A stretch of 64,000 bases of DNA. Origin: Enterococcus diestrammenae (GTDB lineage: Bacteria; Bacillota; Bacilli; Lactobacillales; Enterococcaceae). Under the pieces are notes generated by a model. That model was not told the origin of the DNA, made no database searches, and was given only the letters and a program-made list of their open reading frames with translations. The stretch spans positions 1 to 64,000 of the forward strand of contig NZ_MAEI01000019.1 in assembly GCF_009933255.1 (NCBI RefSeq). The letters are read 5' to 3'. Shown here piece after piece: positions 35,662 to 44,274 of the stretch (within the stretch, counting starts at the first letter, position 1; each line of letters starts with the position of its first letter). Position numbers and translations under genes: made by a program.

Positions 35662-35677
35662 TTTACCTATCTGTCAA
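35662..35677 (-). promoter_or_regulatory. candidate BceR-type operator
   Basis: TTGACA-GATA-GGTAAA on the minus strand, one position off the TnACA-N4-TGTAA pattern known for BceR-like regulators, about 85 bp upstream of the ATPase ATG. I cannot place the -10 with confidence. Confidence 0.4.
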
Positions 35678-35730
35678 GTTGACAAAAAGCTTACAAAGTC
35701 GTAAGAAACTAAAAACAGTCGCCTACAGCA

Positions 35731-35774
35731 AAAAACAAAGGAATACCTACACATAAAAATGCTGGTCTTCCTTT
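35731..35774 (-). terminator. terminator of the Bce two-component genes
   Basis: AAAGGAATACC (35737-35747) pairs with GGTCTTCCTTT (35764-35774, one mismatch), followed by GTTTTTTG on the minus strand. Confidence 0.75.
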
Positions 35775-35795
35775 GGCTTTATCTTTTTAAGAGTC

Positions 35796-36770
35796 TTATT
35801 GCAACCCATCATCTGGAAACCGTAAAGTCACTTGGGTCCCCTCACCGACTGTGGAATCAATCGCAAAAGCAATCCCTAGCTCTTCGCTCACCTGATCCAC
35901 CAAGTACAGTCCCATCCCTGTGGCCTCGCCGAACTTACGGCCATTTTCGCCGGTGAAGAAGGGCCGTTTGACTCGTGGCAAATCAGCTGGTGGAATCCCA
36001 ACACCATGGTCAACAATCCGTAAAATAGGAGCGCCTTCAAATCTTGTTCCAGTCAAAGTAACTTTGCTACCAGCCTTTGAGTATTTGATGCTATTGATCA
36101 AAATTTGTTCAAGGACAAATTGCAACCATTTTTCATCCGAAATCACCACGAGCTTTTCTGAAATTTTCATCTCAGGAAATACTTGGTGTTGGATAAAGAA
36201 GTTTTTCTGTTGATTCACTGCGGCATTGACCACTTTTTCCAATGAAAGTTGCTGCAATGTAAAATCCTGGGCCACGCCACCGATTAACCGTGCTTCATTT
36301 AAAGCTAAGTTAAGGCCACTTTTCAAACGTTGCGTCTCCCGCAAAACTTCTACTGAATCCAGTTGATTTTCCTGGGCCATCATTTCCAAAACACTGATTG
36401 GGGTCTTCATCTGATGGGTCCAGAGGTTCATAAAAGTCACTTGTTGTTCCCTCGCACGGGTGGACTGGAGTATCTGATCCTCTTGTTTTTGAAGCAGGCT
36501 ATTTACCTTATCAAAAATGAGACGACTTTCTTTGTCAGTATCCCCTCGCAACAATGCAGAACTTTTTCCCGACAGAAAATCATACCAGCGCCGTTTCCGA
36601 AAATAATCCAAGAGAAAACAGCCAATCAGCAAGAGAGTGCCCACCGCCAGGAGGTATACTAATAAACGCCAATTTTCACTGTGTGCTAGACCCAGCACCA
36701 CAATTACAAAAAGCTGAACTGTAAAGACTAACAAAAATTGTAGCCAATGGGTCTTCCCATAAAAGGCCAT
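35796..36770 (-). CDS. BceS-type histidine kinase
   Basis: 324 aa. Two membrane helices close together near the N-terminus (about 11-28 and 36-55) with almost no outside loop: an intramembrane-sensing kinase. The H-box LWTHQMKTPISVLEM has His119; HATPase motifs are NSIKYS, DHGVGIP and GMGLYLV. Such kinases do not bind the drug but follow the flux through the BceAB transporter. The ATG overlaps the TGA of the response regulator gene (TGATG). A TTG 15 nt upstream is the alternative. Confidence 0.92.
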   Translation of the reverse strand: MAFYGKTHWLQFLLVFTVQLFVIVVLGLAHSENWRLLVYLLAVGTLLLIGCFLLDYFRKRRWYDFLSGKSSALLRGDTDKESRLIFDKVNSLLQKQEDQILQSTRAREQQVTFMNLWTHQMKTPISVLEMMAQENQLDSVEVLRETQRLKSGLNLALNEARLIGGVAQDFTLQQLSLEKVVNAAVNQQKNFFIQHQVFPEMKISEKLVVISDEKWLQFVLEQILINSIKYSKAGSKVTLTGTRFEGAPILRIVDHGVGIPPADLPRVKRPFFTGENGRKFGEATGMGLYLVDQVSEELGIAFAIDSTVGEGTQVTLRFPDDGLQ

Positions 36771-37456
36771 CACCCTTGCCCCCAATCCAATTGGTAGCCT
36801 TGGCCCCGCAACGTATGAATCTTAGCCACCAAGCCCATGTCCTCCAATTTTTTTCGCAAACGCCCCATATTCACAGAAAGCGTATTGTCATCCACGAAAC
36901 GCTCATCATCCCACAGCTTCATCAAAAAAGTCTCACGTTTAACTATAGTTGGGGCATTTTCTATCAATAATTCCATCAATTCCCCTTCTTTTTTCGTCAG
37001 AAATTCTTTTTTATCGCCATAGCGAATTTCTAAACGTTCGGGAAAATACTGTAATTCACGATAGGTCAAAATCCGCTCACCAGCTACCGAGTATTCGCCG
37101 TAGGTTCGTCGGAGTTGGCTTTTGATTTTAGCAATCAAGATTTCATTGGCAAAAGGTTTCACCAAATAATCATCTCCGCCGTATTCCATCGCCATCACTT
37201 GATCCATCGTATGATCTCGAGCAGACAAAAAGATGATGGGCAGATTGGATAGCTTTCGCAACTCTCGTGTCCAATAAAAGCCATCAAAATAAGGCAAGTT
37301 GATATCCATAAGGACCAAATCCGGCATCAATTTACTAAATTCCCCCACTAAATCAGCAAAATCTACCGGAACCGTTACCTCAAATCCATATTTTTCAATA
37401 GCCTCTTTTACTACTTTGGCCAGTGCCTCATCATCTTCAATCAAAAAGATTTTCAT
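36770..37456 (-). CDS. BceR-type response regulator
   Basis: 228 aa OmpR-class regulator: receiver with Asp51 (LMDINLPYFDGF) and Lys in DDYLVKPF, then a winged helix (FLTKKEGELMELLIENAPTIV). GGGGATTG precedes ATG 37456; the longer frame to 37495 has no signal. With the kinase and the transporter genes downstream it forms a complete Bce module, split into two transcripts by the terminator at 35731-35774. Confidence 0.93.
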   Translation of the reverse strand: MKIFLIEDDEALAKVVKEAIEKYGFEVTVPVDFADLVGEFSKLMPDLVLMDINLPYFDGFYWTRELRKLSNLPIIFLSARDHTMDQVMAMEYGGDDYLVKPFANEILIAKIKSQLRRTYGEYSVAGERILTYRELQYFPERLEIRYGDKKEFLTKKEGELMELLIENAPTIVKRETFLMKLWDDERFVDDNTLSVNMGRLRKKLEDMGLVAKIHTLRGQGYQLDWGQG

Positions 37457-37607
37457 ATTCAATCCCCATTTCTCAGAGCCGTTTCCTTGTTTCATTCTAC
37501 CAAATCTTCGAATGCTTTTGGTTATCCTTTTTCACGAGTATACCAACAACCATTATTTGCGAAAGCGAGGTATACTATTACTAACAAAAAGAAAGAAGGT
37601 CTTTTTC

Positions 37608-37811
37608 ATGTTAGAAATTCACTATATTCCTGTCGGTGGTGCTGAGAAAGTCAAAACCTATGAGACGGCAAATGCCTTTTTAGCGGCCCAATATTTGGAA
37701 GTCCCTGAACTGCAAGACAACTCCCGTGTGACAAAAGTCTTGTTGGATGGGGAAGCGGTTGAGCTACAAGATAAGACGGTCGCCGGTCTCTTTGATTATC
37801 TAAACCACTAA
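37608..37811 (+). CDS. small DUF4649-like protein
   Basis: 67 aa, small soluble alpha/beta protein (MLEIHYIPVGGAEKV...). AAGAAGG lies 8 nt upstream of the ATG; TATACT at 37571-37576 could be its -10. The sequence recalls the DUF4649 family of Lactobacillales, from memory. Monocistronic; the longest frame across this region begins far upstream without support. Confidence 0.75.
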   Translation: MLEIHYIPVGGAEKVKTYETANAFLAAQYLEVPELQDNSRVTKVLLDGEAVELQDKTVAGLFDYLNH

Positions 37812-37879
37812 TTTCTTGAAAAACATCCCCATTAAATAAGATAATTTTTATGAGTTGTCTTAGGACTTAGCTAGTCATA

Positions 37880-37921
37880 GGCTGCCTTCGTTTCATTATT
37901 GAAAGGTAGCCATTTTATTTT
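37880..37921 (+). terminator. terminator of the DUF4649-like gene
   Basis: GGCTGCCTT (37880-37888) pairs with AAGGTAGCC (37903-37911, one mismatch), followed by ATTTTATTTTTAG. Confidence 0.55.
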
Positions 37922-37927
37922 TAGTCT

Positions 37928-37974
37928 AAAAAAGCAGTCGTCTTTTCGTTGTGGAAAAGCCGACTGCTTTTTTT
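37928..37974. terminator. second hairpin terminator
   Basis: AAAAAGCAGTCG...CTTTTC pairs with GAAAAG...CGACTGCTTTTT, with A and T runs on either side. The following 280 bp up to the GNAT gene are AT-rich and show nothing else. Confidence 0.75.
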
Positions 37975-38253
37975 ATTACGTAAAACAGATTTTTTTGTGG
38001 ATAACTTCGGTAAATAACACAAAATTTGTTTCATGTTCCGTGAAAACATAGAACCATCAATCTTTTTGATCTTTAAGATACTTTTTGAAAAAAATCCTCA
38101 AACTATTGACATCTGCAAAGTTACAAAACTAAAGTCAAAAAATAGAGTTATTTTATTTGCTAGCGTTTCACAAAAAGGAAATGTTTCATATTTGAAAGCG
38201 TCTCATTCTTTCCAGCCTAATTAGGACTTCTTTCAGAAAATATTTTTGTTCTA

Positions 38254-38682
38254 TCAAAGCAGCTCTTTTTCCATCACCAATAACCGACCTTGAGGTGAAT
38301 CTTGCTGAGAAACCTCAATGAAGCCTTGTTTTTGCCACATCTTCTGACCAATTCCATTACTCTGATAGACGCCTAAACGTAGCTTGGACTGGCCTTTTTC
38401 CCGGCACCTTTTCTCAACTTGTTGGTAACAAAAAGTGCCTAACCCTTGATGTCGTACCCTTGGGTGAAAAACCATCAAGCCGAGTATCGTCGTCTCTTCT
38501 TGGGGATAGTCATGTAACAAATCAATCAATCCCACTAGCTGACCAACTTTCATCACCGCAAAAACTTCTTTGTCGGCAAGGTCCGTATCCGGTGGAAGGT
38601 CATAAAACAAGTCATGTTCGACTTCTTCAATCGTCGGTTGCTGCTTTTGCCAGTGGCTAAAATAATCCAAGCAACTCATCAT
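38254..38682 (-). CDS. GNAT acetyltransferase, start unclear
   Basis: At least 142 aa. Acetyl-CoA loop VRHQGLGTFCYQQVE and C-terminal NGIGQKMWQKQGF are clear GNAT features. The first ATG (38682) has no ribosome binding site, and the same frame stays open and looks coding for 31 more codons upstream (to a TGA at 38776-38778, inside the aminotransferase gene) without any ATG, GTG or TTG. The N-terminal GNAT strand and helix would lie in that part. Either a rare start is used, or the original start was lost. Overlaps or follows the aminotransferase in one unit. Confidence 0.75.
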   Translation of the reverse strand: MMSCLDYFSHWQKQQPTIEEVEHDLFYDLPPDTDLADKEVFAVMKVGQLVGLIDLLHDYPQEETTILGLMVFHPRVRHQGLGTFCYQQVEKRCREKGQSKLRLGVYQSNGIGQKMWQKQGFIEVSQQDSPQGRLLVMEKELL

Positions 38683-38740
38683 CAGTTCATAAACCGCTGG
38701 ACTCTGACTAGCAGCTATTTTGACTAGCTCATTTCCTGAT

Positions 38741-39913
38741 TCATTTTGTGTTTGCCATATAGGCGGCCAAGCGGGTCATCGCCTCTTTTAAAGAAGCCAT
38801 CTCAGCAGCATAACTAACCCGTACATAGCCTTCTCCTTCAATTCCAAAGGCGACACCCGGAATTACAGCTAATTTATTTTTTTCCGCCAAATCCACACAA
38901 AAAGCCATCGAATCTTGTAAGTAACCTGCTGGAATTTTGGCAAAAAGGTAAAACGCTCCTGCTGGTTTTGCCACTTCAAAGCCCAATTGCGACATCTCAT
39001 CGTAAACAAAGTCCCGGCGTTTACGGTATTCTTCTTTCATGACTGCTGCATCGAGAAGCCCTGCTGTCAGAGCTTCCACCGCCGCTTTTTGGGAAATCGT
39101 AGAAGCTGCCGTCACCAAATATTGATGGACTTTGATGATTTGGGCAGTCAAGCTTTCCGGTGCGAAGATAAACCCAATCCGCCAGCCCGTCATCGCATGG
39201 GATTTAGACAAGCCGTTGATCAAGATCGTCTGCTCAGGAATAAACTCAGCGATAGAAACATGAGTCTGGTCATAGCTCAACTCGCTATAGACTTCATCAC
39301 TGATGACAAAGACCGGATACTTTTTCAAAACCTCAGCTAGTGCTTGGACTTCCTCGCGGTTATAGGTCACACCGGTGGGATTGCTAGGATAATTCAAAAT
39401 CACCGCTTTGACCTTGTCCCCTTGTTCTTGCAAAGTCGTTTCTAAAACTTCCGGCGACAAGACAAAACCATTGTTGGTGGTATCCATATAGACTGCCTCT
39501 GCACCGGCTAGGGTGATGACTGGTTCATACCCAGGATAAATTGGTGCCGGTAGCAAGACTTTATCACCGGCTTCTAACATGGAGAGTAGCGCAGCCGAGA
39601 TGGCCTCTGTCGCCCCCACCGTCACCAAGATTTCCTTTTGTGGATGATAGCTTAAGCCATAGCGTTCTTTCAAATAATAGGCCGCAGCTTCTCTGACATC
39701 AGTCAGTCCTGCCATCCCGCTATAGTGACTAAAATTTTCAGTAATCGCCTGACGTCCGGCTTCTTTGACATGTTCTGGCGTATTAAAATCCGGCTCTCCT
39801 AAAGTTAACTTCAACATCCCGTCGATTCCCGACACTCGTTCATCAAACTGTCGAATCAAAGAAACGGCAATTTTGTAGACTTGTTGATTGAAACGTTCTG
39901 TTAATGGCTGCAT
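38741..39913 (-). CDS. PLP-dependent class I/II aminotransferase
   Basis: 390 aa, fold type I. Substrate and cofactor motifs: HYSGMAGLTDVREA, YPSNPTGVTY, ISDEVYSELSY and the PLP lysine in SKSHAMTGWRIGF. Resembles PatA/aspartate or aromatic aminotransferases; the amino donor is not determined. AAGGAGC is 8 nt from ATG 39913 (MQPLTERF); the TTG at 39919 is inside that spacing. It is followed directly by the GNAT frame. Confidence 0.93.
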   Translation of the reverse strand: MQPLTERFNQQVYKIAVSLIRQFDERVSGIDGMLKLTLGEPDFNTPEHVKEAGRQAITENFSHYSGMAGLTDVREAAAYYLKERYGLSYHPQKEILVTVGATEAISAALLSMLEAGDKVLLPAPIYPGYEPVITLAGAEAVYMDTTNNGFVLSPEVLETTLQEQGDKVKAVILNYPSNPTGVTYNREEVQALAEVLKKYPVFVISDEVYSELSYDQTHVSIAEFIPEQTILINGLSKSHAMTGWRIGFIFAPESLTAQIIKVHQYLVTAASTISQKAAVEALTAGLLDAAVMKEEYRKRRDFVYDEMSQLGFEVAKPAGAFYLFAKIPAGYLQDSMAFCVDLAEKNKLAVIPGVAFGIEGEGYVRVSYAAEMASLKEAMTRLAAYMANTK

Positions 39914-40052
39914 ATCCAACGGCTCCTTTTTGATTACACGTTACTGTTATTCATCAGTGACGCCCTCAATTATTTTGAGGTCCTTTTGTACAATCCTATC
40001 ACACTCTTAACATTCAAAAAAGCCAAAGACTAACAAAAGAAACCACATAAGA

Positions 40053-40134
40053 CTTTGATGTTCGCATTTTCGCGAGTCTCCGGAAGGCGAGTTTTCCGTT
40101 TATTTTTAACGGCTTAAAATCCACGAAATCAAAG
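40053..40134. repeat. long imperfect inverted repeat
   Basis: CTTTGATGTTCGCATTTT (40053-40070) is nearly complementary to AAAATCCACGAAATCAAAG (40116-40134). Between them are smaller stems. Lies in the 385-bp gap upstream of the plus-strand membrane protein; no gene is visible. Confidence 0.45.
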
Positions 40135-40235
40135 GCTCATCTTCTGCTCTTTTAGCCAACACAAATGTTATCTTTCATTTTTAGAAGAAGTCACTAAAAA
40201 AAATCTAATCTTTCTGAAAAATATTAAAATGTGGA

Positions 40236-40264
40236 TTGCTACTAATTTTAAATGGTCGTAAAAT
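40236..40264 (+). promoter_or_regulatory. promoter of the 130-aa membrane protein gene
   Basis: TTGCTA (40236-40241), 17-bp spacer, TAAAAT (40259-40264), 35 bp before the ATG. Confidence 0.6.
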
Positions 40265-40298
40265 GAAAATGAAATAACACATATCTAGGAGGTGTACC

Positions 40299-40691
40299 AT
40301 GTTAAAACAACTTTATCGTCTGCCGCTTATGTTATTTATGATTCCTTTTGTTTACTTGTCGCTTTGGTTAGATACATACTTCCAGTCAGTCCTTGGTTTT
40401 TTCTTTTCATTGGTTTTGGCTGTGTTGCTAGGTTTTTATTTTAAGGCCTCGAAGCAACTGCACTTATGGGCCGTCGGTAATATCGTCAGCACCATCATTT
40501 CCTTATTGCTACAGCACCAACATCCAGAATGGCATTTTCATTACCAGCCCTTTAACCCCACCCTTTTAGTATTGTCTCTTTCCTTGCTTTACTTGATTCC
40601 GCAGCTATTCGGAATCTTTTGGGCCAAAGTCTTGCGGATCAATCTGGCCCAAGATAATCAAAAATACAAATTCATTTTTATGAAAAAATGA
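40299..40691 (+). CDS. membrane protein, unknown function
   Basis: 130 aa with four hydrophobic helices and a His-rich loop (QHQHPEWHFHYQP) between the third and fourth. AGGAGGTG lies 6 nt before the ATG. No family recognised. Monocistronic, between its own promoter and a bidirectional terminator. Confidence 0.75.
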   Translation: MLKQLYRLPLMLFMIPFVYLSLWLDTYFQSVLGFFFSLVLAVLLGFYFKASKQLHLWAVGNIVSTIISLLLQHQHPEWHFHYQPFNPTLLVLSLSLLYLIPQLFGIFWAKVLRINLAQDNQKYKFIFMKK

Positions 40692-40696
40692 CCGTT

Positions 40697-40733
40697 AAAA
40701 AACCCCCGAGCCTAGATTGGTTCGGGGATTTTT
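40697..40733. terminator. bidirectional terminator
   Basis: AAAAACCCCCGAGCC pairs with GGTTCGGGGATTTTT (40719-40733), with A and T tracts on both sides; between the convergent membrane gene and the Phd-like gene. Confidence 0.8.
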
Positions 40734-40735
40734 GA

Positions 40736-41254
40736 TTACTGGATATCTTTCAAATGAATCTTTTTAATGATCAGCTTATCAAACATCGTGCCTTGATTAT
40801 CTTGTTCGCCGATGACCTCAGCCACAACATTTTTGCCATCATGTTTTTTGCGGAGTTGGTAGATGATTTTGCCGGTTTGCTTCAGCTCAGTCACCATGTC
40901 CACTACTCCACCAAAGCCAGTTTTACGGGTTATGAAACCTAGTGCGACCATCCGTTCATCCAAATTTTTAGCCGAGATCGTAGCACCGGTAATCAACGCT
41001 TCTCTCATCACATTTAGAAATTCGTCTAAGCCATCCACGGTGCCGATCTCATCTTCCACCGGTTCAGGGCGACTGTGGAGTTCCTGTAAGAGGTTTTCGT
41101 ACTGCTCTTGCGTCAGCATGACACCAGCGACTTTTTCCCGATTAAACACGTAAACAGCGGTCCCTGCTTGCCGTGCTTGCTCAAAAACATCCATCGGTGA
41201 TTTTTTGACCTCGGTAATCGATGTTGTCGGTACTTCTAACTTCTTCAGTTCCAT
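40736..41254 (-). CDS. Phd/YefM-like antitoxin-fold protein with C-terminal extension
   Basis: 172 aa. The N-terminal ~65 residues look like a Phd/YefM antitoxin (SITEVKKSPMDVFEQAR, VYVFNREKVAGVMLTQEQYENLL). The C-terminal ~100 residues are a separate domain I do not recognise, not the short toxin-neutralising tail. There is no toxin-sized gene next to it. TAGGAGTG precedes ATG 41254, and it has its own promoter, so it is not simply the last cop gene. Perhaps a domesticated regulator. Confidence 0.75.
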   Translation of the reverse strand: MELKKLEVPTTSITEVKKSPMDVFEQARQAGTAVYVFNREKVAGVMLTQEQYENLLQELHSRPEPVEDEIGTVDGLDEFLNVMREALITGATISAKNLDERMVALGFITRKTGFGGVVDMVTELKQTGKIIYQLRKKHDGKNVVAEVIGEQDNQGTMFDKLIIKKIHLKDIQ

Positions 41255-41351
41255 TCCAGTCACTCCTATATCTATCTGAGGCGCCAAACCGCGTCCTCCC
41301 TAACTTAGCAGTGGCTCATCCGGCCACCACTGCACAAACTTCAATGGTCAC

Positions 41352-41360
41352 ATTATATCA
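41352..41360 (-). promoter_or_regulatory. extended -10 of the Phd-like gene
   Basis: TGATATAAT on the minus strand, about 100 bp upstream of the ATG. A 7-bp perfect stem (GCAGTGG/CCACTGC, 41309-41334) lies between it and the gene. Confidence 0.5.
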
Positions 41361-41434
41361 TAAACTCGCTGTTTCACCACCTACTACTGGCAAAAAAACA
41401 CCACCCACAACTCGCACTTTGCTAGGAAGACGAG

Positions 41435-43726
41435 CTAATCTCGCTTGATTTTTAACGTCAAGGCATTGATTGCGACAATCACAGTACTCAAGCTCATCAA
41501 AATCGCCCCCACCGCTGGATTCAAAACAATTCCAATTGGAGCTAAAATCCCCGCTGCTAAAGGAATGGCAAAAATATTGTAACCAGCCCCCCACCAGAGG
41601 TTTTGAATCATTTTTTTGCGAGTTTGTTGGGCCAAGTCAAGGAAATGTAAAATATCTTCTGGGTTGGAATTGGTCAATACTACATCAGCTGAGTCAATCG
41701 CAACATCAGTCCCCGCACCAATGGCTATCCCGACGGTAGCACGAGCCAGACTAGGCGCGTCATTAATGCCATCACCAACCATGGCTACTCGTTTGCCAGC
41801 TTTCGTCAGATCAGCAATAACCGTTTCTTTGCCATCTGGTAGCAGTTCAGCATGAAAACGAGTCACCCCTAAATAATTCGCCACAGCGCTAGCAGCATGT
41901 TGGTTATCACCAGTCAGCATCACCGGCTCAATCCCACGATCTTGCAGTGCTTTAATGAAGGCTTTGGCATTGGGTTTGATTTGGTCTCCCAAGGCAATCA
42001 AGGCCACCAAGTCATCATCGGCTAACAAGTAACTGATGGTATTGCCTTGCTCTTGGTAACGAGTGATTTTAGCGGTAGGAACCTGGAGCGTCAACCGTTG
42101 CAATTCTTTTTCATTGACGATTTTGATTGACTTGCCATCAACACCCCCTGCTAACCCTACGCCAGAAATATTTTTTACATTCTCAGCTGTAGCCGGTTGG
42201 ACCTTTTGTTCTTTGATATACTTCATGATTCCAGTAGCGATGGGATGATTGGCGGAAGCCTCCAAGGCCCCAAGCCACGATAGAAGTTTCTCATCATTAT
42301 AAGTGGTGCTAAGATTTTCAAAACCGGTTACTGCAAAAGTGCCCGCTGTCAATGTCCCAGTCTTATCTAACAACACCATATCTAAATCATGGGCGTTTTC
42401 CAACGCATTGCGGTTTTTCAATAGCAAGCCATTTTTAGCAGCAATCGAAGTCGAGCGGGCCACCACCAATGGAATCGCCAACCCCAAAGCATGGGGACAG
42501 GCTATCACAAAGACAGTTACCATGCGATCCATTGCGGTTGGTAAATCAGCCACTAACAACCAAATAATAAAGGCCAACACCCCCACTGCTAAAGCGACAT
42601 AAAAGAGCCATTTAGCCACTTTGTCCGCTAAACTTTCTAGCTGTGATTTTTCTGATTGAGCTCGCCGCACCATCTCCATCACTTTGGCTAAATAACCTGT
42701 CTCGCCAGTCCCGGTAACCTGGATCCGAATCGTCCCGTTCCCGTTTACCGAGCCCCCGATAACCTTGTCCCCTACTTGCTTTTTCACGCCGCGGGATTCA
42801 CCAGTTATAGCGGACTCATCGACGGTGGTAGTACCTTCTTCAATCACACCATCGGTCGGCATCTTATCACCTGCTCGTACCAGAAGATGATCTGCTGCTT
42901 GAACTTCTTGTAAAGAAACTTTTTCTTCCTTGCCCTCCTTGGTCAGACGAATCACCGTATCCGGCAATAACTCTGCCAATTTTTGCAAAGCATTACTTGC
43001 ATTTGAAACAGCACTCATTTCAATCCAGTGGCCCAAAAGCATAATGACAATCAAGGTTGCCAGTTCCCAGAAGAAATCCATCACATGGGCACCATGGAGG
43101 AAATGATTGGCTACAAACGCATAGAGACTATACAGATAGGAAACAGTAATCCCCATCGCAATCAACGTCATCATCGCTGGGCTTTTTTGCTTCAGTTCCA
43201 TCTTTGCCCCAGCCAAAAACGGTTGGCCGCCATAGCAAAAGAGCACCGTCGCTAAAATCAATACCACCCAATCAGATCCTGGGAAGGTAAACTGAAATGG
43301 CAAATCAATTCCCATCATAGGAGACAAAAAAATTATCGGAATCGCCAAAACTAGCGACAACCAAAATTTTTGCTTGAAGTTTCCCATGTGCATCGAGTGG
43401 TCCATCCCCCCCATGTCATGATCCATGTGGTTCATATCATGATGGGTCATCTGGCTGTGATCCATTTTGCTGTGGTCCATTCCTGACATGTCTTCGTGAT
43501 GGTGCATGTCGTTGTGATTCATTTTGCTATGGTCCATTTCGGCCATATCTTCCTGATGGTGCATGTCGCCGTGATTCATTTTGCTATGGTCCATTTCGGC
43601 CATCTCTTCCTGATGGTGCATGTCGCCGTGATTCATTTTGCTATGGTCCATTTCGGCCATCTCTTGCCCATTTGATTTGCGAGGAGTTGTTTCCTTTGCT
43701 CGCTGCTTAGCTAGCTTTTCAGACAT
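41435..43726 (-). CDS. copB: copper-exporting P-type ATPase CopB
   Basis: 763 aa. N-terminal ~110 residues are a Met/His-rich metal-binding region with three nearly identical 19-residue units (MAEMDHSKMNHGDMHHQE type). Then a P1B ATPase core: membrane motif CPH (VIACPHALGLAIP), phosphorylation site [23 protein letters not shown] with a His-rich N-terminus is the CopB class; the core strongly resembles E. hirae CopB. Pumps copper (and silver) out. AAGGGTG precedes ATG 43726; ATG 43759 has none. Separated from copA by 867 bp of repeats. Confidence 0.94.
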   Translation of the reverse strand: MSEKLAKQRAKETTPRKSNGQEMAEMDHSKMNHGDMHHQEEMAEMDHSKMNHGDMHHQEDMAEMDHSKMNHNDMHHHEDMSGMDHSKMDHSQMTHHDMNHMDHDMGGMDHSMHMGNFKQKFWLSLVLAIPIIFLSPMMGIDLPFQFTFPGSDWVVLILATVLFCYGGQPFLAGAKMELKQKSPAMMTLIAMGITVSYLYSLYAFVANHFLHGAHVMDFFWELATLIVIMLLGHWIEMSAVSNASNALQKLAELLPDTVIRLTKEGKEEKVSLQEVQAADHLLVRAGDKMPTDGVIEEGTTTVDESAITGESRGVKKQVGDKVIGGSVNGNGTIRIQVTGTGETGYLAKVMEMVRRAQSEKSQLESLADKVAKWLFYVALAVGVLAFIIWLLVADLPTAMDRMVTVFVIACPHALGLAIPLVVARSTSIAAKNGLLLKNRNALENAHDLDMVLLDKTGTLTAGTFAVTGFENLSTTYNDEKLLSWLGALEASANHPIATGIMKYIKEQKVQPATAENVKNISGVGLAGGVDGKSIKIVNEKELQRLTLQVPTAKITRYQEQGNTISYLLADDDLVALIALGDQIKPNAKAFIKALQDRGIEPVMLTGDNQHAASAVANYLGVTRFHAELLPDGKETVIADLTKAGKRVAMVGDGINDAPSLARATVGIAIGAGTDVAIDSADVVLTNSNPEDILHFLDLAQQTRKKMIQNLWWGAGYNIFAIPLAAGILAPIGIVLNPAVGAILMSLSTVIVAINALTLKIKRD

Positions 43727-43826
43727 TGCCAACACCCTTTCTTTACTTTCATCTTTCATCGTAACAACAAATCAAGAAAAGTGAAACGAACTTGTTTAGC
43801 ATTTAAAGCTAAGTGTCCTTTGATTT

Positions 43827-43866
43827 GGTATGACAAAATTGTCTCAAGTACAAAGTCGGTCATACC
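43827..43866. promoter_or_regulatory. 8-bp perfect inverted repeat upstream of copB
   Basis: GGTATGAC (43827-43834) and GTCATACC (43859-43866) with a 24-bp loop, between copB and repeat element B. It could be an operator or an RNA stem; it is not a cop box. Confidence 0.35.
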
Positions 43867-43959
43867 TTAATCTAATAAAAAAGTCGGCCGGTCTTGCTTC
43901 CGGAGAATGCCTCGGGTGGTAGTGAGACCGGTAAATGCCAACTAAAGAACCGTTGTCAT

Positions 43960-44012
43960 TTTGCTAGCTCATCTTAGCGATTTCTGCTTAGATGAACTGT
44001 ATGCGTCATGCT
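43960..44012 (+). repeat. hairpin module copy 1
   Basis: Begins TTTGCTAGCTCATCTTAGCG and ends TATGCGTCATGCT; forms a stem TCATCT/AGATGA. 49 of 53 positions match the copy at 44081-44133. Confidence 0.75.
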
Positions 44013-44080
44013 TCTGATAGCTCCTTGCCGAAGTCAAACTTGTTGTAAGTCCAACAAAATCGTTGGACAACGACAAGTAA

Positions 44081-44133
44081 TTTGCTAGCTCACCTTAGCG
44101 ATTTCTGCTTAGGTGAACTGTATGCGATATGCT
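44081..44133 (+). repeat. hairpin module copy 2
   Basis: Same module, but the stem reads TCACCT/AGGTGA: both sides changed together relative to copy 1, keeping the pairing. Confidence 0.75.
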
Positions 44134-44274
44134 CCTTTAGCCCTCGGACATCCTCGACACTACTACCGAGACATTCTCCTCCAGCAGGTCCGGCCTGTTT
44201 TATCGATAAGCGCCTTATTCCCTCTGCTTCGTAAATCTAGCAATTATTTTCTTGTAGGGAAGCAGATGTATCAT

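Larger units (their letters stand above)
43881..44200. repeat. repeat element B (320 bp) with terminal inverted repeats
   Basis: The outer ~44 bp at each end are imperfect inverted repeats (shared cores GGCCGG, GGAGAATG, CTCGG, GTAGTG). Inside are two direct copies of a 53-bp hairpin module (43960-44012 and 44081-44133) and a separate stem at 44038-44079 (ACTTGT...GTCCAAC / GTTGGA...ACAAGT). No open frame of note. Confidence 0.7.

Noticed and set aside
43400..43665. Possible CRISPR-like array of spaced repeats
   Set aside because: The units are in-frame coding repeats of the CopB Met/His-rich N-terminus, without spacers.
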